This document shows positions 16,000-24,488 of a DNA stretch of 64,000 bases, piece after piece. Numbering within the stretch: the stretch's first letter is position 1; each line of letters opens with the position of its first letter. A program made the translations under genes and the position numbers. This DNA is from Exiguobacterium algae (GTDB lineage: Bacteria > Bacillota > Bacilli > Exiguobacteriales > Exiguobacteriaceae): positions 975,849-1,039,848 of the forward strand of contig NZ_JACSKZ010000001.1 of NCBI RefSeq assembly GCF_018617875.1, in the 5' to 3' direction. The notes beneath the pieces are model-generated. The model had not been told where the DNA came from. It saw only the letters and a program-made list of their open reading frames with translations, and ran no database searches.

Positions 16000-16626
16000 A
16001 TGCTCCCACAGGTTTTCAAGCAATGGATCGACAGTCAATATGAGCGCCCTCGCGGCATCGTCGGTACGTATATCGGAGAAAAAATGGTCCGTCAACATCG
16101 TATCGAGGTAGCGTGGACGCTCAATCAACTTTCCGTTCGGCCATCCTCCACCATCCTTGAATTAGGGTGCGGAGCAGGAGACGCATTGGCCTCGAGCCTG
16201 CGAAAATGGCCGGACGTTCAAGTCATCGGTCTCGACCGTTCTCCGACCATGGTTGCTTCCGCAAAAAAACGAAACAACCGTGCGCTACAAGCTAAACGGG
16301 TAAACGTTCTGCAGGGTGAGTTTCAATCCATTCCGCTTCCAAACGCGTCAGTCGGTTGCATCTTCAGCGTCCATACCCTCTATTTTTGGCAGGACATCGG
16401 GCTGGTGTTAGCTGAAATCGATCGTGTGTTGAAACCGGGTGGAACATTTGTCATCACGTATTGTGACGGTAAAGGGGATATCCACTGGGATGGGATTGAA
16501 ACGTCGGTCCATGACCAGTTCATCCCTTCGGTTCAAAAAATGGGTTATCATGATGTCTCCATCGAGCGTGGTCCCGATTCCCGTGACTATCATACAGCCG
16601 CAATTACCGGAAGAAAGCCCGACTGA
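16000..16626 (+). CDS. class I SAM-dependent methyltransferase
   Basis: 208 residues. The SAM-binding motif I is ILELGCGAGDALA (about residues 51-63). An acidic motif II follows (VIGLDRSPTMVASAKKR), then a motif III-type segment (VGCIFSVHTLYFWQD) and LKPGGTFVITYC, as in Methyltransf_11 proteins. Substrate not predictable. AAAGGAG is placed about eight bases before the ATG. Convergent with the small lipoprotein gene, only four bases apart, and no clear terminator lies between them. Confidence 0.85.
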   Translation: MLPQVFKQWIDSQYERPRGIVGTYIGEKMVRQHRIEVAWTLNQLSVRPSSTILELGCGAGDALASSLRKWPDVQVIGLDRSPTMVASAKKRNNRALQAKRVNVLQGEFQSIPLPNASVGCIFSVHTLYFWQDIGLVLAEIDRVLKPGGTFVITYCDGKGDIHWDGIETSVHDQFIPSVQKMGYHDVSIERGPDSRDYHTAAITGRKPD

Positions 16627-16630
16627 GTCG

Positions 16631-16909
16631 TCACATCCGATTTTTCCGGGTCAATGCCAAGCCGCCAAATCCGCTGATGACCGCGATATAAAAGCCTAAA
16701 TCATAAAACCAGCCCGTGTTATTCACTTCATAAATGCGATACGAGTCATTGAATAATGCAAGGATAAGCGAAATCGGGGCAATCCATCCGTGCCAGATGC
16801 CCCAGAAGAATCCGGCCGGGTCCGACGTGTAGGTGCCGTCTCCGGGCACACATCCACCGAGAGCGAACACCATGCCAATTAAGATTGTGATCAGTCCTAT
16901 TTTTTTCAT
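16631..16909 (-). CDS. small lipoprotein with two membrane segments, unknown
   Basis: 92 residues. The signal peptide ends in lipobox ALGGC (Cys about residue 20). A short GDGTYTSDPAG stretch is followed by two hydrophobic segments (WIAPISLILALF and the C-terminal FYIAVISGFGGLAL) and a basic tail (TRKNRM). Predicted to be lipid-anchored and membrane-embedded. Similar small proteins occur widely in Bacillales, but I know no function. GGAGGAG precedes the ATG. Confidence 0.7.
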   Translation of the reverse strand: MKKIGLITILIGMVFALGGCVPGDGTYTSDPAGFFWGIWHGWIAPISLILALFNDSYRIYEVNNTGWFYDLGFYIAVISGFGGLALTRKNRM

Positions 16910-16960
16910 GAATATCTCCTCCTCTTTTCTCTATTCCCTAATTTTGACTACATATGATGA

Positions 16961-17215
16961 AAAAATGCGTTCATCCGATTGGAGAACCCGATGATTAACC
17001 ACACCATTCGTCGCTTCTATGTACATCCCGATCATCGACGGTCCGGTATCGGTCACACGCTCGTTTCTGCGATCATCGAGCAGACGAAGCCTTATTTTCT
17101 CCACCTCGTCCTCCATACTGATACGGCAAGGGATCACGCATTTTACGGAGCGATTGGATTCTCACCTGCAACAGAATATCTAAATGCTACGCATTGCCTC
17201 ACGTTTGAGGCGTAA
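16961..17215 (+). pseudogene. truncated GNAT acetyltransferase remnant
   Basis: The readable part (ATG at 16991 with GGAG six bases upstream, or TTG at 16979) encodes about 74 residues. They carry only the acetyl-CoA-binding motif A (IRRFYVHPDHRRSGIGHTLV) and the C-terminal half (FYGAIGFSP) of a GNAT fold, which normally needs ~140 residues. Family-like sequence (AFIRLENP) continues in frame upstream of the possible starts to a TGA at 16958. The N-terminal half is absent because the neighbouring lipoprotein gene begins there. Possibly still translated, but unlikely to fold as an active enzyme. Confidence 0.7.
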
Positions 17216-17243
17216 AAAGGCGAAGGATTTTGTCTCCTTCGCC
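17214..17243 (-). terminator. terminator of C45 hydrolase gene
   Basis: GGCGAAGGA and TCCTTCGCC arms; on the minus strand it is followed by TTTTT. Confidence 0.8.
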
Positions 17244-17251
17244 TGCTTCAA

Positions 17252-18301
17252 TCAGCGCCATAACTGTACCGAATTCGCAAACTCGATGTCCGTCTCGATT
17301 TCCCCGTCGAGGGTATCCAAGTCGAAATCCTTTCCGGCGAGCCATTCCTGAAATTGAAAGACGATCGGTTCCCGGTCCCCACCGAGCGCAAACCATGTCT
17401 CGAGCGTCTCAGGGAAATAGGCAGCCGTATGAATCGTACCGGCCCAGCTTTTATATAAATCGGAGAACACGCCTTTATCGGAATCGTTCATGAGCCGGAA
17501 CGCACTCTCGGCATCTTGAATCAAATGATGGACCATCTTGATTTCCATCATCCGTCGTGTCGAGTCGTCGAGATGGTAACGATTCTCGTGCTGGAGAAGT
17601 TCGAAATGATTCGTACAAATAGTCGACTCCCGAACTTTGATGTCACGCGGTGTCGCTTCAATGACGCGCGTTTTTGACGAGCGATCGTGCACGACATACG
17701 TGAAGGAGCCGCGGTGCGGGATCTCTTTTAACAGGTCGACCGCCTCCTCGACGTTCGCACACGTCTCGAGAATGAGACGGCCGATCATCTGACAGACGAA
17801 TCCGTCCCCGGGACGACGGCGATTGATGAAGTTGTATCCCATTGTCAGTCCTTTTTCATTCATCCCATCCATGCGACCGGTCACGCGGGAAACCGGTCCA
17901 ATCACCGCATACCCCTCGTCCGGCTGGAAGACGTTAAAGCGTCCGTCATAGGTCATCGGATGGTAATCATAGTTCCGGACGAGGAAGTTGTCCCCCGTCA
18001 AAATCGAGCAACCACTCACCGGATTATTGACCCGGAAATGTCCGAAGTGCAGGAGCGTCTCCTGGAGAGACAGCTTCAGTTCGTCTTGAAGACCGAGCAG
18101 CTCCTCCCAAATTTTCGGGGCAAACCGGTCGAACGCCTCTTTCGCCGCAGTCGCATCGATTTCAAAACGCGGGACACGCAGCTTCCATTGGTCGGTCCGA
18201 TTCTCGAGCAGTTTACTTCTTTTAATATATTCTCCCTGAAAGCGGCCAAAGTCATAATGACTGCCGCGAAATTGTGTGAGTTCACTTGAGACCCGTTGCA
18301 T
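17252..18301 (-). CDS. C45-type autoproteolytic acyltransferase/hydrolase
   Basis: 349 residues, the usual length for acyl-CoA:6-aminopenicillanate acyltransferase-like (peptidase C45) Ntn hydrolases. The presumed nucleophile is Cys about residue 97 in PVSGCSILTGD, followed by the family's FLVRNYDYHP. GRMDGMNEKGLTMGYNF and the C-terminal HTAAYFPE segment also match. Members self-cleave before the Cys to expose it and hydrolyse or transfer amide-linked acyl groups; the natural substrate here is unknown. No signal peptide. AAGGGAGG precedes the ATG. Monocistronic, with its own terminator. Confidence 0.82.
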   Translation of the reverse strand: MQRVSSELTQFRGSHYDFGRFQGEYIKRSKLLENRTDQWKLRVPRFEIDATAAKEAFDRFAPKIWEELLGLQDELKLSLQETLLHFGHFRVNNPVSGCSILTGDNFLVRNYDYHPMTYDGRFNVFQPDEGYAVIGPVSRVTGRMDGMNEKGLTMGYNFINRRRPGDGFVCQMIGRLILETCANVEEAVDLLKEIPHRGSFTYVVHDRSSKTRVIEATPRDIKVRESTICTNHFELLQHENRYHLDDSTRRMMEIKMVHHLIQDAESAFRLMNDSDKGVFSDLYKSWAGTIHTAAYFPETLETWFALGGDREPIVFQFQEWLAGKDFDLDTLDGEIETDIEFANSVQLWR

Positions 18302-18365
18302 GCAAAAACCTCCCTTGCGCCCATTATAGCGGACACGCGGGAGGTCTGTCTGAAGTGAGCCTGCT

Positions 18366-19784
18366 TCAAATCTTGAACTGCCGGCTCATCTGTTGCATCG
18401 CAGCGGCTGTGTGCGACAACTCTTCGACGAGACGGTTCATCGTCTCGCTCGTCGAGGACATCTGTTCGGTCGACGCCGCGACTTCTTCGTTGCCGGCCGT
18501 ACTCTCTTCTGAAATCGAGGCGATTTCGGACAGGCCATGCTGAATGTTGTGTTGGTTTGCCTTCACCTGGTCCAACTGACCTTGCATCGAACCCGTCAAC
18601 TGTTGCATGTGACGGACGCTTTGTTCGATTTCATTGAAGGCTTGCTTCGTCGACTCGAGCGTCACTTTTCCTTCTTCTGCAGCTTCGACGCTCTCCTGGA
18701 ACGTCTGGCCGAGCGTGATGGAGTTTTGCTTCACGCTGCCGACGATTGCCGAGATCTCGCCGACCGACTCAGCGACGTTGTCGGAAAGTTTACGGATTTC
18801 AGTGGCCACGACCGCAAATCCTTTTCCATGCTCCCCGGCACGCGCGGCCTCGATGGCCGCATTTAATGCCAGCAAGTTCGTGCGCTGTGAAATCTGATGA
18901 ATCATCGTGACGAGCGCCGTCACTTCGTCTGCCTGCTGCTCAAAATCTTTCACCTGAGTCTGCGAGCGCTGGACTTGATTCCGGATGTTCATCATTTTTT
19001 CAACAGCATTGTCCATGTACGCCAATCCGTCTGTCGTCATGTTGCTGACGACATCGGCCTGTTTGCTGACATCCTGTCCGTCTGCTGTTGTCTGTTCGAC
19101 AAACGAAGAGAATTCATTCATATGGCCGTACAGCTTCATCGTCAATTCACTCTGAGCCTCGGCTCCGCTGGCGATGGTCTCCATCGTCCCTGCAATTTGA
19201 CTCGATGCCTCATTTACTTCTTTTGAGACGCTCGATACACGCCCGCTTTCATCATGTACGGTCTGGGCGGATGCTTGTAAATTGGCGATCAGGTCTCGCA
19301 AAATGTGAGTCATTTGGTCCATCGAGGACGTGAGACGTTTGACTTCATCATTTGATCGGACGCGAATCTGCTCCACCTCTAGCGAGGCGGACACTAAATC
19401 CCCATCTGCAATCGACGAGGCAACCCGCTCCAATGCTTGAAGCGGTCGCAGTTTCCATACAAAATACAGCCAGAATAAGAAACCTGCAATCGCGAGCGGG
19501 AGCGCAATGCCGAGTGCAATGGTCAAAAAGCTGTCTTCTAAAATGTTCGAGGTGATTGCGTCAATCTTCTCCGGATTCGCCATGAACGCCTCGTATGTAT
19601 CCGCATCAATCGTGTCACTCATCCGTGTATCGTCCTCGAGAGACACGGCACGTACTGTGCTGAGAACGGTCTGTTTTGTGCTGTAGGCTTGGAACCAGCC
19701 GATCGATCCAATCAATAGCACGATAAATACAATCATCATCGCCAAAATCTGAGTTTGAAGCAATGGTCCTTGTGCTTTTTTCAT
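18366..19784 (-). CDS. methyl-accepting chemotaxis protein with short external domain
   Basis: 472 residues. TM1 (~13-33) and TM2 (~88-110) bracket only about 50 external residues, too small for a Cache domain. HAMP (~112-165) and the cytoplasmic coiled coil follow, with the signalling tip [20 protein letters not shown] and [16 protein letters not shown]. It probably reports to the flagellar chemotaxis kinase, perhaps through a partner protein or membrane state given the small input domain. Unrelated in its sensor region to the chemoreceptor at 1318. Confidence 0.9.
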   Translation of the reverse strand: MKKAQGPLLQTQILAMMIVFIVLLIGSIGWFQAYSTKQTVLSTVRAVSLEDDTRMSDTIDADTYEAFMANPEKIDAITSNILEDSFLTIALGIALPLAIAGFLFWLYFVWKLRPLQALERVASSIADGDLVSASLEVEQIRVRSNDEVKRLTSSMDQMTHILRDLIANLQASAQTVHDESGRVSSVSKEVNEASSQIAGTMETIASGAEAQSELTMKLYGHMNEFSSFVEQTTADGQDVSKQADVVSNMTTDGLAYMDNAVEKMMNIRNQVQRSQTQVKDFEQQADEVTALVTMIHQISQRTNLLALNAAIEAARAGEHGKGFAVVATEIRKLSDNVAESVGEISAIVGSVKQNSITLGQTFQESVEAAEEGKVTLESTKQAFNEIEQSVRHMQQLTGSMQGQLDQVKANQHNIQHGLSEIASISEESTAGNEEVAASTEQMSSTSETMNRLVEELSHTAAAMQQMSRQFKI

Positions 19785-19842
19785 ATTATTCCCTCCACAG
19801 TCTAATCACTGTTTTTATCGGTAAAAATGGAAATGATTACAC

Positions 19843-19873
19843 AAAAAAACGGACAATCTTTGTGAATTGTCCG
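19843..19873 (-). terminator. terminator after lipoprotein gene
   Basis: CGGACAAT and ATTGTCCG arms; the minus strand continues into a run of seven T. Confidence 0.8.
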
Positions 19874-19883
19874 TCACAATATT

Positions 19884-20333
19884 TCAATTCGTTCCGTTGA
19901 CCACTTCAAGAGGGACCGTGATTTCCGCTTCGCCTTCTTCCGCCATATGGAAGAGTGGGAGCGTCTCGGCCACGAACAGATCCGGGTCGACGTCTACTTG
20001 ATACTCATACGTCCGAATATCTTCTTCCCGCTCCGCAATCAATTCGCCAAACGGAATGGCGATGCGATTTCCATCGACCTCGTAACTGATGACCGTTGTC
20101 GGATCGAGACGACGATTTTCAAGCATCCGGATCGTGAAGAGCATCGTTGAGCTGTTCGTCCGTTCGAGAGAGACGGCGATGGCATCGGATTGACCCGCCC
20201 GTTTTGCAATCATCGTTTCCTCCACGTTTTGCTCGTACACCACGTTCTCGTCGTTCGGTTTTTCTGTCTGTAATTGTTGGCAGCCTACGACAGTCATCAG
20301 GCCGACCAACACGGTTATTACGATTGCACGCAT
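19884..20333 (-). CDS. lipoprotein of unknown function downstream of fabZ
   Basis: About 149 residues. The lipoprotein signal peptide ends at VVGC (Cys about residue 18). The mature part is acidic and looks beta-rich, with no recognised domain. The ATG at 20333 is chosen because GAGGAG lies seven bases upstream; a GTG at 20348 overlapping the fabZ stop is the alternative. It is probably cotranscribed with fabZ and the EpuA-like gene and ends at a clear terminator. Confidence 0.65.
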   Translation of the reverse strand: MRAIVITVLVGLMTVVGCQQLQTEKPNDENVVYEQNVEETMIAKRAGQSDAIAVSLERTNSSTMLFTIRMLENRRLDPTTVISYEVDGNRIAIPFGELIAEREEDIRTYEYQVDVDPDLFVAETLPLFHMAEEGEAEITVPLEVVNGTN

Positions 20334-20344
20334 CCTGCTTCTCC

Positions 20345-20767
20345 TCACTTCAGGGCGAAAGTGAGTTCTGCCTCACAAGCGACTTCTCCGTCCACCGTGG
20401 CGATGGCACGTCCTTTGCCGATCGGACCACGAATTTTCATGATTTCGACTTCGAGGCGCAACTGGTCGCCTGGCACGACTTGACGCTTGAATCGACAATG
20501 ATCGATTCCGGCGAAAAAGGCAAGCTTGCCTCGATTCGATTCGTCTTTCAACATCGCGAATGCCCCGACTTGTGCGAGTGCTTCTACGATCAAGACACCT
20601 GGCATGACGTTATAATCCGGGAAGTGCCCGTTAAAGAACTCTTCGTTTGCCGTGACGTTTTTCAATCCGACAGCTCGTTTCTTCTCCTCGACCTCGATGA
20701 TTCGGTCAATCAGTAAAAACGGATACCGGTGTGGAATGACTTCTTTTATTTGTTCGATTGTGTACAT
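20345..20767 (-). CDS. fabZ: 3-hydroxyacyl-[acyl-carrier-protein] dehydratase FabZ
   Basis: 140 residues, standard length. [11 protein letters not shown] opens the hot-dog domain. The catalytic pair is visible as His in [14 protein letters not shown] (about residue 48) and Glu in LIVEALAQ (about residue 62). It removes water from 3-hydroxyacyl-ACP in fatty-acid elongation in the cytosol. AAGGCGGTG precedes the ATG. Its place near mscL, flhP and mbl matches the B. subtilis ywpB neighbourhood. Confidence 0.95.
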   Translation of the reverse strand: MYTIEQIKEVIPHRYPFLLIDRIIEVEEKKRAVGLKNVTANEEFFNGHFPDYNVMPGVLIVEALAQVGAFAMLKDESNRGKLAFFAGIDHCRFKRQVVPGDQLRLEVEIMKIRGPIGKGRAIATVDGEVACEAELTFALK

Positions 20768-20780
20768 GGGTTCACCGCCT

Positions 20781-21065
20781 TTAAGAGGTTAGCCAAAAAT
20801 CGGTGATATGGCGCCACGTGTCGATGTCAAACACATCTCTCCACTCTCCCCCGCCAATGACGCTATATCCGATGACCGCTCCTAGCGCGAGCATCGCAAC
20901 AGCTAACAATAAGACCACGAGCACCCGCAACAAAATCGGGAAGCGGCGATTGTTCGATAATCGTACCCGTTCTGTCCGTTGTTTCGGCTCTTGTTCTGTT
21001 GAACTCGTCTGTTCTACTTTCGAACCCGTCTGTTCCTCAGAACCTTTTTGTTCTTCGTTCGCCAC
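20781..21065 (-). CDS. EpuA-family small membrane protein
   Basis: About 94 residues. A polar Glu/Gln/Ser/Thr-rich N-terminus (~40 residues) precedes [19 protein letters not shown] and [12 protein letters not shown], one membrane segment plus Gly-rich turn, then a short [13 protein letters not shown] tail. This is the EpuA pattern, often labelled RNA polymerase subunit beta because it sits near or is fused to such genes. The true role is unknown. GTG at 21065 has AAAGGA nine bases upstream; a TTG at 21071 is the alternative. Thirteen bases upstream of fabZ, likely one operon. Confidence 0.7.
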   Translation of the reverse strand: MANEEQKGSEEQTGSKVEQTSSTEQEPKQRTERVRLSNNRRFPILLRVLVVLLLAVAMLALGAVIGYSVIGGGEWRDVFDIDTWRHITDFWLTS

Positions 21066-21260
21066 GTCCAACCATCCTTTCAGCTGAATTGATTATAACA
21101 TATTAGTACCTGGTAATAAAACGAATAAATTGCTACCTATTAAGTGTACCCCATTGCGAAATGTCGAACAAGCACGCACCCTCGAGGCGGAGTCTCTCCT
21201 GTTTCGATTCGACCGCTACCTATGCTACCCTTATGGTATTCACTGACAGGAGGATTGTGT

Positions 21261-21641
21261 ATGTGGAAAGAATTTAAAAAGTTCGCGATGCGGGGCAATG
21301 TCATCGACCTGGCCATCGCTGTCGTACTCGGTGCAGCCTTCACGGCAATCGTCAACTCGCTCGTCAATGACATCTTTATGCCGCTTCTCGGCATCGTGAT
21401 CGGCGGGATCGACTTCTCAAGCCTGAAAGCTTCCGTCCTCGGGGTCGATGTGCTATACGGGAACTTCATTCAGCAAATCGTCTCGTTCTTCTTGATTGCT
21501 GTCGCCCTGTTCTTGATCGTCAAAGTCATCAACCGGTTGCAACAGGAAAAAGAAATCGAAGAAAAAGTGGCTCCTACCCCTACAAAGGAAGAACAGCTTC
21601 TTACGGAGATCCGCGACTTGTTAAAAGATCGCACCCTCTAA
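21261..21641 (+). CDS. mscL: large-conductance mechanosensitive channel MscL
   Basis: 126 residues, standard length. Begins MWKEFKKFAMRGNVIDLAIAV with the TM1 pore helix (VVLGAAFTAIVNSLVNDIFMP), an external loop, TM2 (FIQQIVSFFLIAVALFLIVK) and the C-terminal charged helix with TKEEQLLTEIRDLL. It opens under membrane tension to release solutes on osmotic downshock. CAGGAGG is placed seven bases before the ATG. Convergent with the glycerate kinase gene. Confidence 0.96.
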   Translation: MWKEFKKFAMRGNVIDLAIAVVLGAAFTAIVNSLVNDIFMPLLGIVIGGIDFSSLKASVLGVDVLYGNFIQQIVSFFLIAVALFLIVKVINRLQQEKEIEEKVAPTPTKEEQLLTEIRDLLKDRTL

Positions 21642-21648
21642 TGAATCG

Positions 21649-21681
21649 CACGTCTGGACTACTTTGGTCCAGGCGTGTTTT
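21649..21681. terminator. bidirectional hairpin mscL / glycerate kinase
   Basis: CACGTCTGGAC pairs with GTCCAGGCGTG (one G-T position). The kinase stop codon lies inside it on the minus strand. Confidence 0.65.
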
Positions 21682-22765
21682 CAATCACGTGAAAGACGCG
21701 CCTTACCGCTCCCGTCAACAATGGGGCTGCCTCCCACTTCGCTTCCGCAAGCGTCATGACGCGGGAGACGATCGGAAAGACGGCGACAATCCCCGCCTCC
21801 GGGTGGGAGGTCCAATCCGACTGTCCGGTAAAGACAAGCGTCGGTACGTCATACAGTTTGGCCAGCCGGGCCAGGCCATATGGCGCCTTCCCGTTGAGCG
21901 ACTGCGCATCAAACATCCCTTCCCCTGTGATCAGCCAGTCTGCCGACTTCAATGCCTCTTCAAGCGCCGACCAACGGATGACTTCCTCGATCCCACTTAC
22001 ATATGTCGCACCTAACTGAAGGAGCGCAAAACCAATCCCTCCAGCCGCTCCTGCTCCCTTCGATTCAGCGAACGGGTGATCAAAACATGCCGCATAGGTT
22101 TGCAGGATATGATCATATCGCGCCACATCTTCCGGAACGAGCCCTTTTTGAGGTCCGAATACAGCCGCTGCTCCATGTTCTCCAATCAGCGGGTTTGACA
22201 CGTCTGAGGCCATCCACCAATCGACGTCCTTCACACCCGGGTGCAGGTTCGACCAATCGATTGAGGCGACCTCCTCCAGTCGATGTGGAATTGTAGGTAA
22301 GGTCTGGCCCCGGCTGTCCAAAAAACGGGCGCCCATCGCCTCAAGCAACCCTTTCCCACCATCGATTGTGCCGCTTCCACCCAATCCTACTGTCACCCGT
22401 TTCGCTCCCCGGTCCAATGCCTGAACGATTTGCATCCCCGTACCATACGAGCTGTAACGCCAGGGATCCAAGTGATCGACCCGCGTTAGTCCGGTCGCCT
22501 CGGCCACTTCGATCACGGCGTGACGGTCCTCCGCGTCCCAGCCATATCGTGCCAAACGCGTCGTCCCGTCAAGCATGCGTACCTCTCCTGCAATCTCGAC
22601 GGCATGTGGATGCGACAATAGCCAAGCATCCAAAAAACCTTCCCCGCCATCCGAAACCGGAATCGCATGAACGGTATGCCCCACGAGCGCCTGCGCGACG
22701 GCCCGGTTCGCCTCTATACTCGAAAGCGACCCTTTGAACGAATCCATTGCCACGATGATTTCCAT
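21659..22765 (-). CDS. glycerate kinase (GlxK/GarK family)
   Basis: About 368 residues. The family start VAMDSFKGSLSSIEANRAVAQAL is followed by PVSDGGEGFLDAW and a Gly-rich LGGSGTIDGGKGLLEAMGARF. GAAAVFGPQKG and the C-terminal TGEGMFDAQSLNGKAP are also typical. It phosphorylates D-glycerate using ATP, feeding glycolysis or serine metabolism. The third in-frame Met (22765) is best spaced from GAGGGGG. Its position between mscL and flhP is not part of the B. subtilis order, so it is an insertion in this lineage. Confidence 0.9.
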   Translation of the reverse strand: MEIIVAMDSFKGSLSSIEANRAVAQALVGHTVHAIPVSDGGEGFLDAWLLSHPHAVEIAGEVRMLDGTTRLARYGWDAEDRHAVIEVAEATGLTRVDHLDPWRYSSYGTGMQIVQALDRGAKRVTVGLGGSGTIDGGKGLLEAMGARFLDSRGQTLPTIPHRLEEVASIDWSNLHPGVKDVDWWMASDVSNPLIGEHGAAAVFGPQKGLVPEDVARYDHILQTYAACFDHPFAESKGAGAAGGIGFALLQLGATYVSGIEEVIRWSALEEALKSADWLITGEGMFDAQSLNGKAPYGLARLAKLYDVPTLVFTGQSDWTSHPEAGIVAVFPIVSRVMTLAEAKWEAAPLLTGAVRRVFHVIENTPGPK

Positions 22766-22798
22766 CTCCATCCCCCTCTCTTCCATTTCAGTATAAAA

Positions 22799-22829
22799 CA
22801 AAACCGCCTCTCCAAGGAGAAGCGGCTTC
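22799..22829 (-). terminator. terminator after flgG-type gene
   Basis: GCCGCTTCTCC / GGAGAGGCGG-type stem on the minus strand with TTTTG tail; it lies between the flagellar gene and the glycerate kinase start. Confidence 0.75.
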
Positions 22830-22831
22830 TA

Positions 22832-23614
22832 TTACGGACGTAATGAGGTGACGAGCCCCATCATCTGATCACTCATGGAGAGTGCCCGTGAATTCATCTG
22901 ATAGGCGCGTTGCGTGATCGTCATATCGGTCAGCTCTTTCGTCATATCGACGTTCGAAGACTCGAGTGCTCCTTCGATCAACAAGTTACCGAGCGGACGG
23001 TCGACGTCGGCCTCCAGATCGGCTGCGTAGACGTTCTCACCGAGTGGACGGAGCTCAGACGTATTGCGGACCTCGACGATATCGAGACGTCCGAATTCCT
23101 GCTCGACGCCGTTCACACGTGCCACGACGACGCCGTCTTGACGCACACGGTGGTTCGTGGCATCGTTCGGCATCGTGATTGGATTGCCATCGGTACCGCG
23201 TAACGCGTTTCCGTTCACATCGACGAGCGTCGTCTCCTCACCGACAGAGAGTTGCATGTTCCCGCTCCGGGTCACGCCCACCCCGTCTGGTGTCTCGACG
23301 ACAAAGAACTGACGACTCGCTTTCAAGAAGACGTCGAGTCCCCGTTCGGTCGTCCGGACTTGTCCGATATTGAATTGCTGGGTGATGTCGGCCACATGCC
23401 CACCGACCCCGATCCGAATTCCGTTCGGTGTATCGCGTCCGACCTCATACTCAGGACGAGGCTGGTTGTCATAGGCTTGCGATAAAAGTGACGCGAAATG
23501 ACCTTGTTGGCGCTTAAAGCCGACCGTGTCAACGTTTGCGAGGTTATGTCCCGTCACGTCCAACTGACGCTGAAGTTGCGATAATGAGTTGACCGAGTTA
23601 TAAATCGATTGCAT
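22832..23614 (-). CDS. flhP: flagellar basal-body rod/hook protein (FlhP/FlgG-like)
   Basis: 260 residues. The N-terminal rod signature is LQRQLDVTGHNLANVDTVGFKRQQ and the C-terminal helix SSNVDMTKELTDMTITQRAYQMNSRAL, both needed for rod/hook polymerisation. The middle has the FFVVETPDG and TRSGNMQL beta region of FlgG/FlgF. No cleaved signal; exported by the flagellar type III apparatus. AAGGAGG precedes the ATG. It follows its paralog by 11 bases, as flhO-flhP do beside mbl in B. subtilis. Confidence 0.9.
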   Translation of the reverse strand: MQSIYNSVNSLSQLQRQLDVTGHNLANVDTVGFKRQQGHFASLLSQAYDNQPRPEYEVGRDTPNGIRIGVGGHVADITQQFNIGQVRTTERGLDVFLKASRQFFVVETPDGVGVTRSGNMQLSVGEETTLVDVNGNALRGTDGNPITMPNDATNHRVRQDGVVVARVNGVEQEFGRLDIVEVRNTSELRPLGENVYAADLEADVDRPLGNLLIEGALESSNVDMTKELTDMTITQRAYQMNSRALSMSDQMMGLVTSLRP

Positions 23615-23625
23615 GCCGTTCCTCC

Positions 23626-24399
23626 TTAACGAACCCGAGCGATTTCAATCGCACGCTCGGCACTTTTATCATATGCTTGCACGACTTTCTGGTTCGCCTC
23701 GAACTGGCGATACGTCATCATGAGATCGGCCATCGTCTGGTCGAGGTTGACGTTTGCTTCCTCGATGAATCCTTGCTGGAACTCGACCGGTGCCTGAGCC
23801 GGGGCCTCTCCCGTCACACGCCAATCATTCCCGACCTGTTCAAGTGTCGTCAAATCATCGATTTGGAAGGCTCCGAGCGTCGCCACGTTTTCACCGAGCG
23901 ATGTGATGGTCCCGTCTTTAGCCAATTGAAACTCACTCGATGGCAACTGGATGCGTTCACCTTCGCTCGAGAGGATGTACCCGCCGTCTGATGAGCGGAG
24001 GAAACGGTCCTCATCAATCGAGAACCGACCGTTCGTCGTATAGCGTGTCTCCCCTTCCTGCTCGACGGCAAACATCGGGACGCCGGCTGTACCGGCTGCC
24101 GGTCTTAAATACACATCCGTCGGGCTGCTCGTCTCCGTCACACTGCCCGCTGTGAACTGAGGCATCGTCTCCTGTAAGTAGACACCCATCGAGAGGGTCC
24201 CCACTTCACCTTGGACACGCGACTTTCCATTATCCGGGTTACTCACTTGGGCGAGCAACATTTCCGGGAATGAACGGACGACACCGTCTGTGGCTTTAAA
24301 ACCTGGTGTCCGTACGTTGCCGAGGTTATTGCTCAATATCTCTTGTTGGCGCTGCAAAGCGTTCATTGCGCCCGCCGCCGTATATAATCCGCGTAACAT
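23626..24399 (-). CDS. flhO: flagellar basal-body rod/hook protein (FlhO/FlgF-like)
   Basis: About 257 residues. Starts MLRGLYTAAGAMNALQRQQ with the NNLGNVRTPGFKA rod signature, the beta region MFAVEQEGETRYTTNGRFSID, and the C-terminal EEANVNLDQTMADLMMTYR helix. The ATG at 24399 follows AAAGGAA by seven to eight bases; the longer frame upstream adds 11 residues unlike the family. First gene of a two-gene unit with flhP. A histidine-kinase gene separates it from mbl. Confidence 0.9.
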   Translation of the reverse strand: MLRGLYTAAGAMNALQRQQEILSNNLGNVRTPGFKATDGVVRSFPEMLLAQVSNPDNGKSRVQGEVGTLSMGVYLQETMPQFTAGSVTETSSPTDVYLRPAAGTAGVPMFAVEQEGETRYTTNGRFSIDEDRFLRSSDGGYILSSEGERIQLPSSEFQLAKDGTITSLGENVATLGAFQIDDLTTLEQVGNDWRVTGEAPAQAPVEFQQGFIEEANVNLDQTMADLMMTYRQFEANQKVVQAYDKSAERAIEIARVR

Positions 24400-24488
24400 G
24401 ATCGTCTTCCTTTCGTCCTCTAACGTATTCACTCTTTATATCGTACCAAAGGAAGGAAGCATTCACCGTTTTTTAAAAAAACTCAAAT

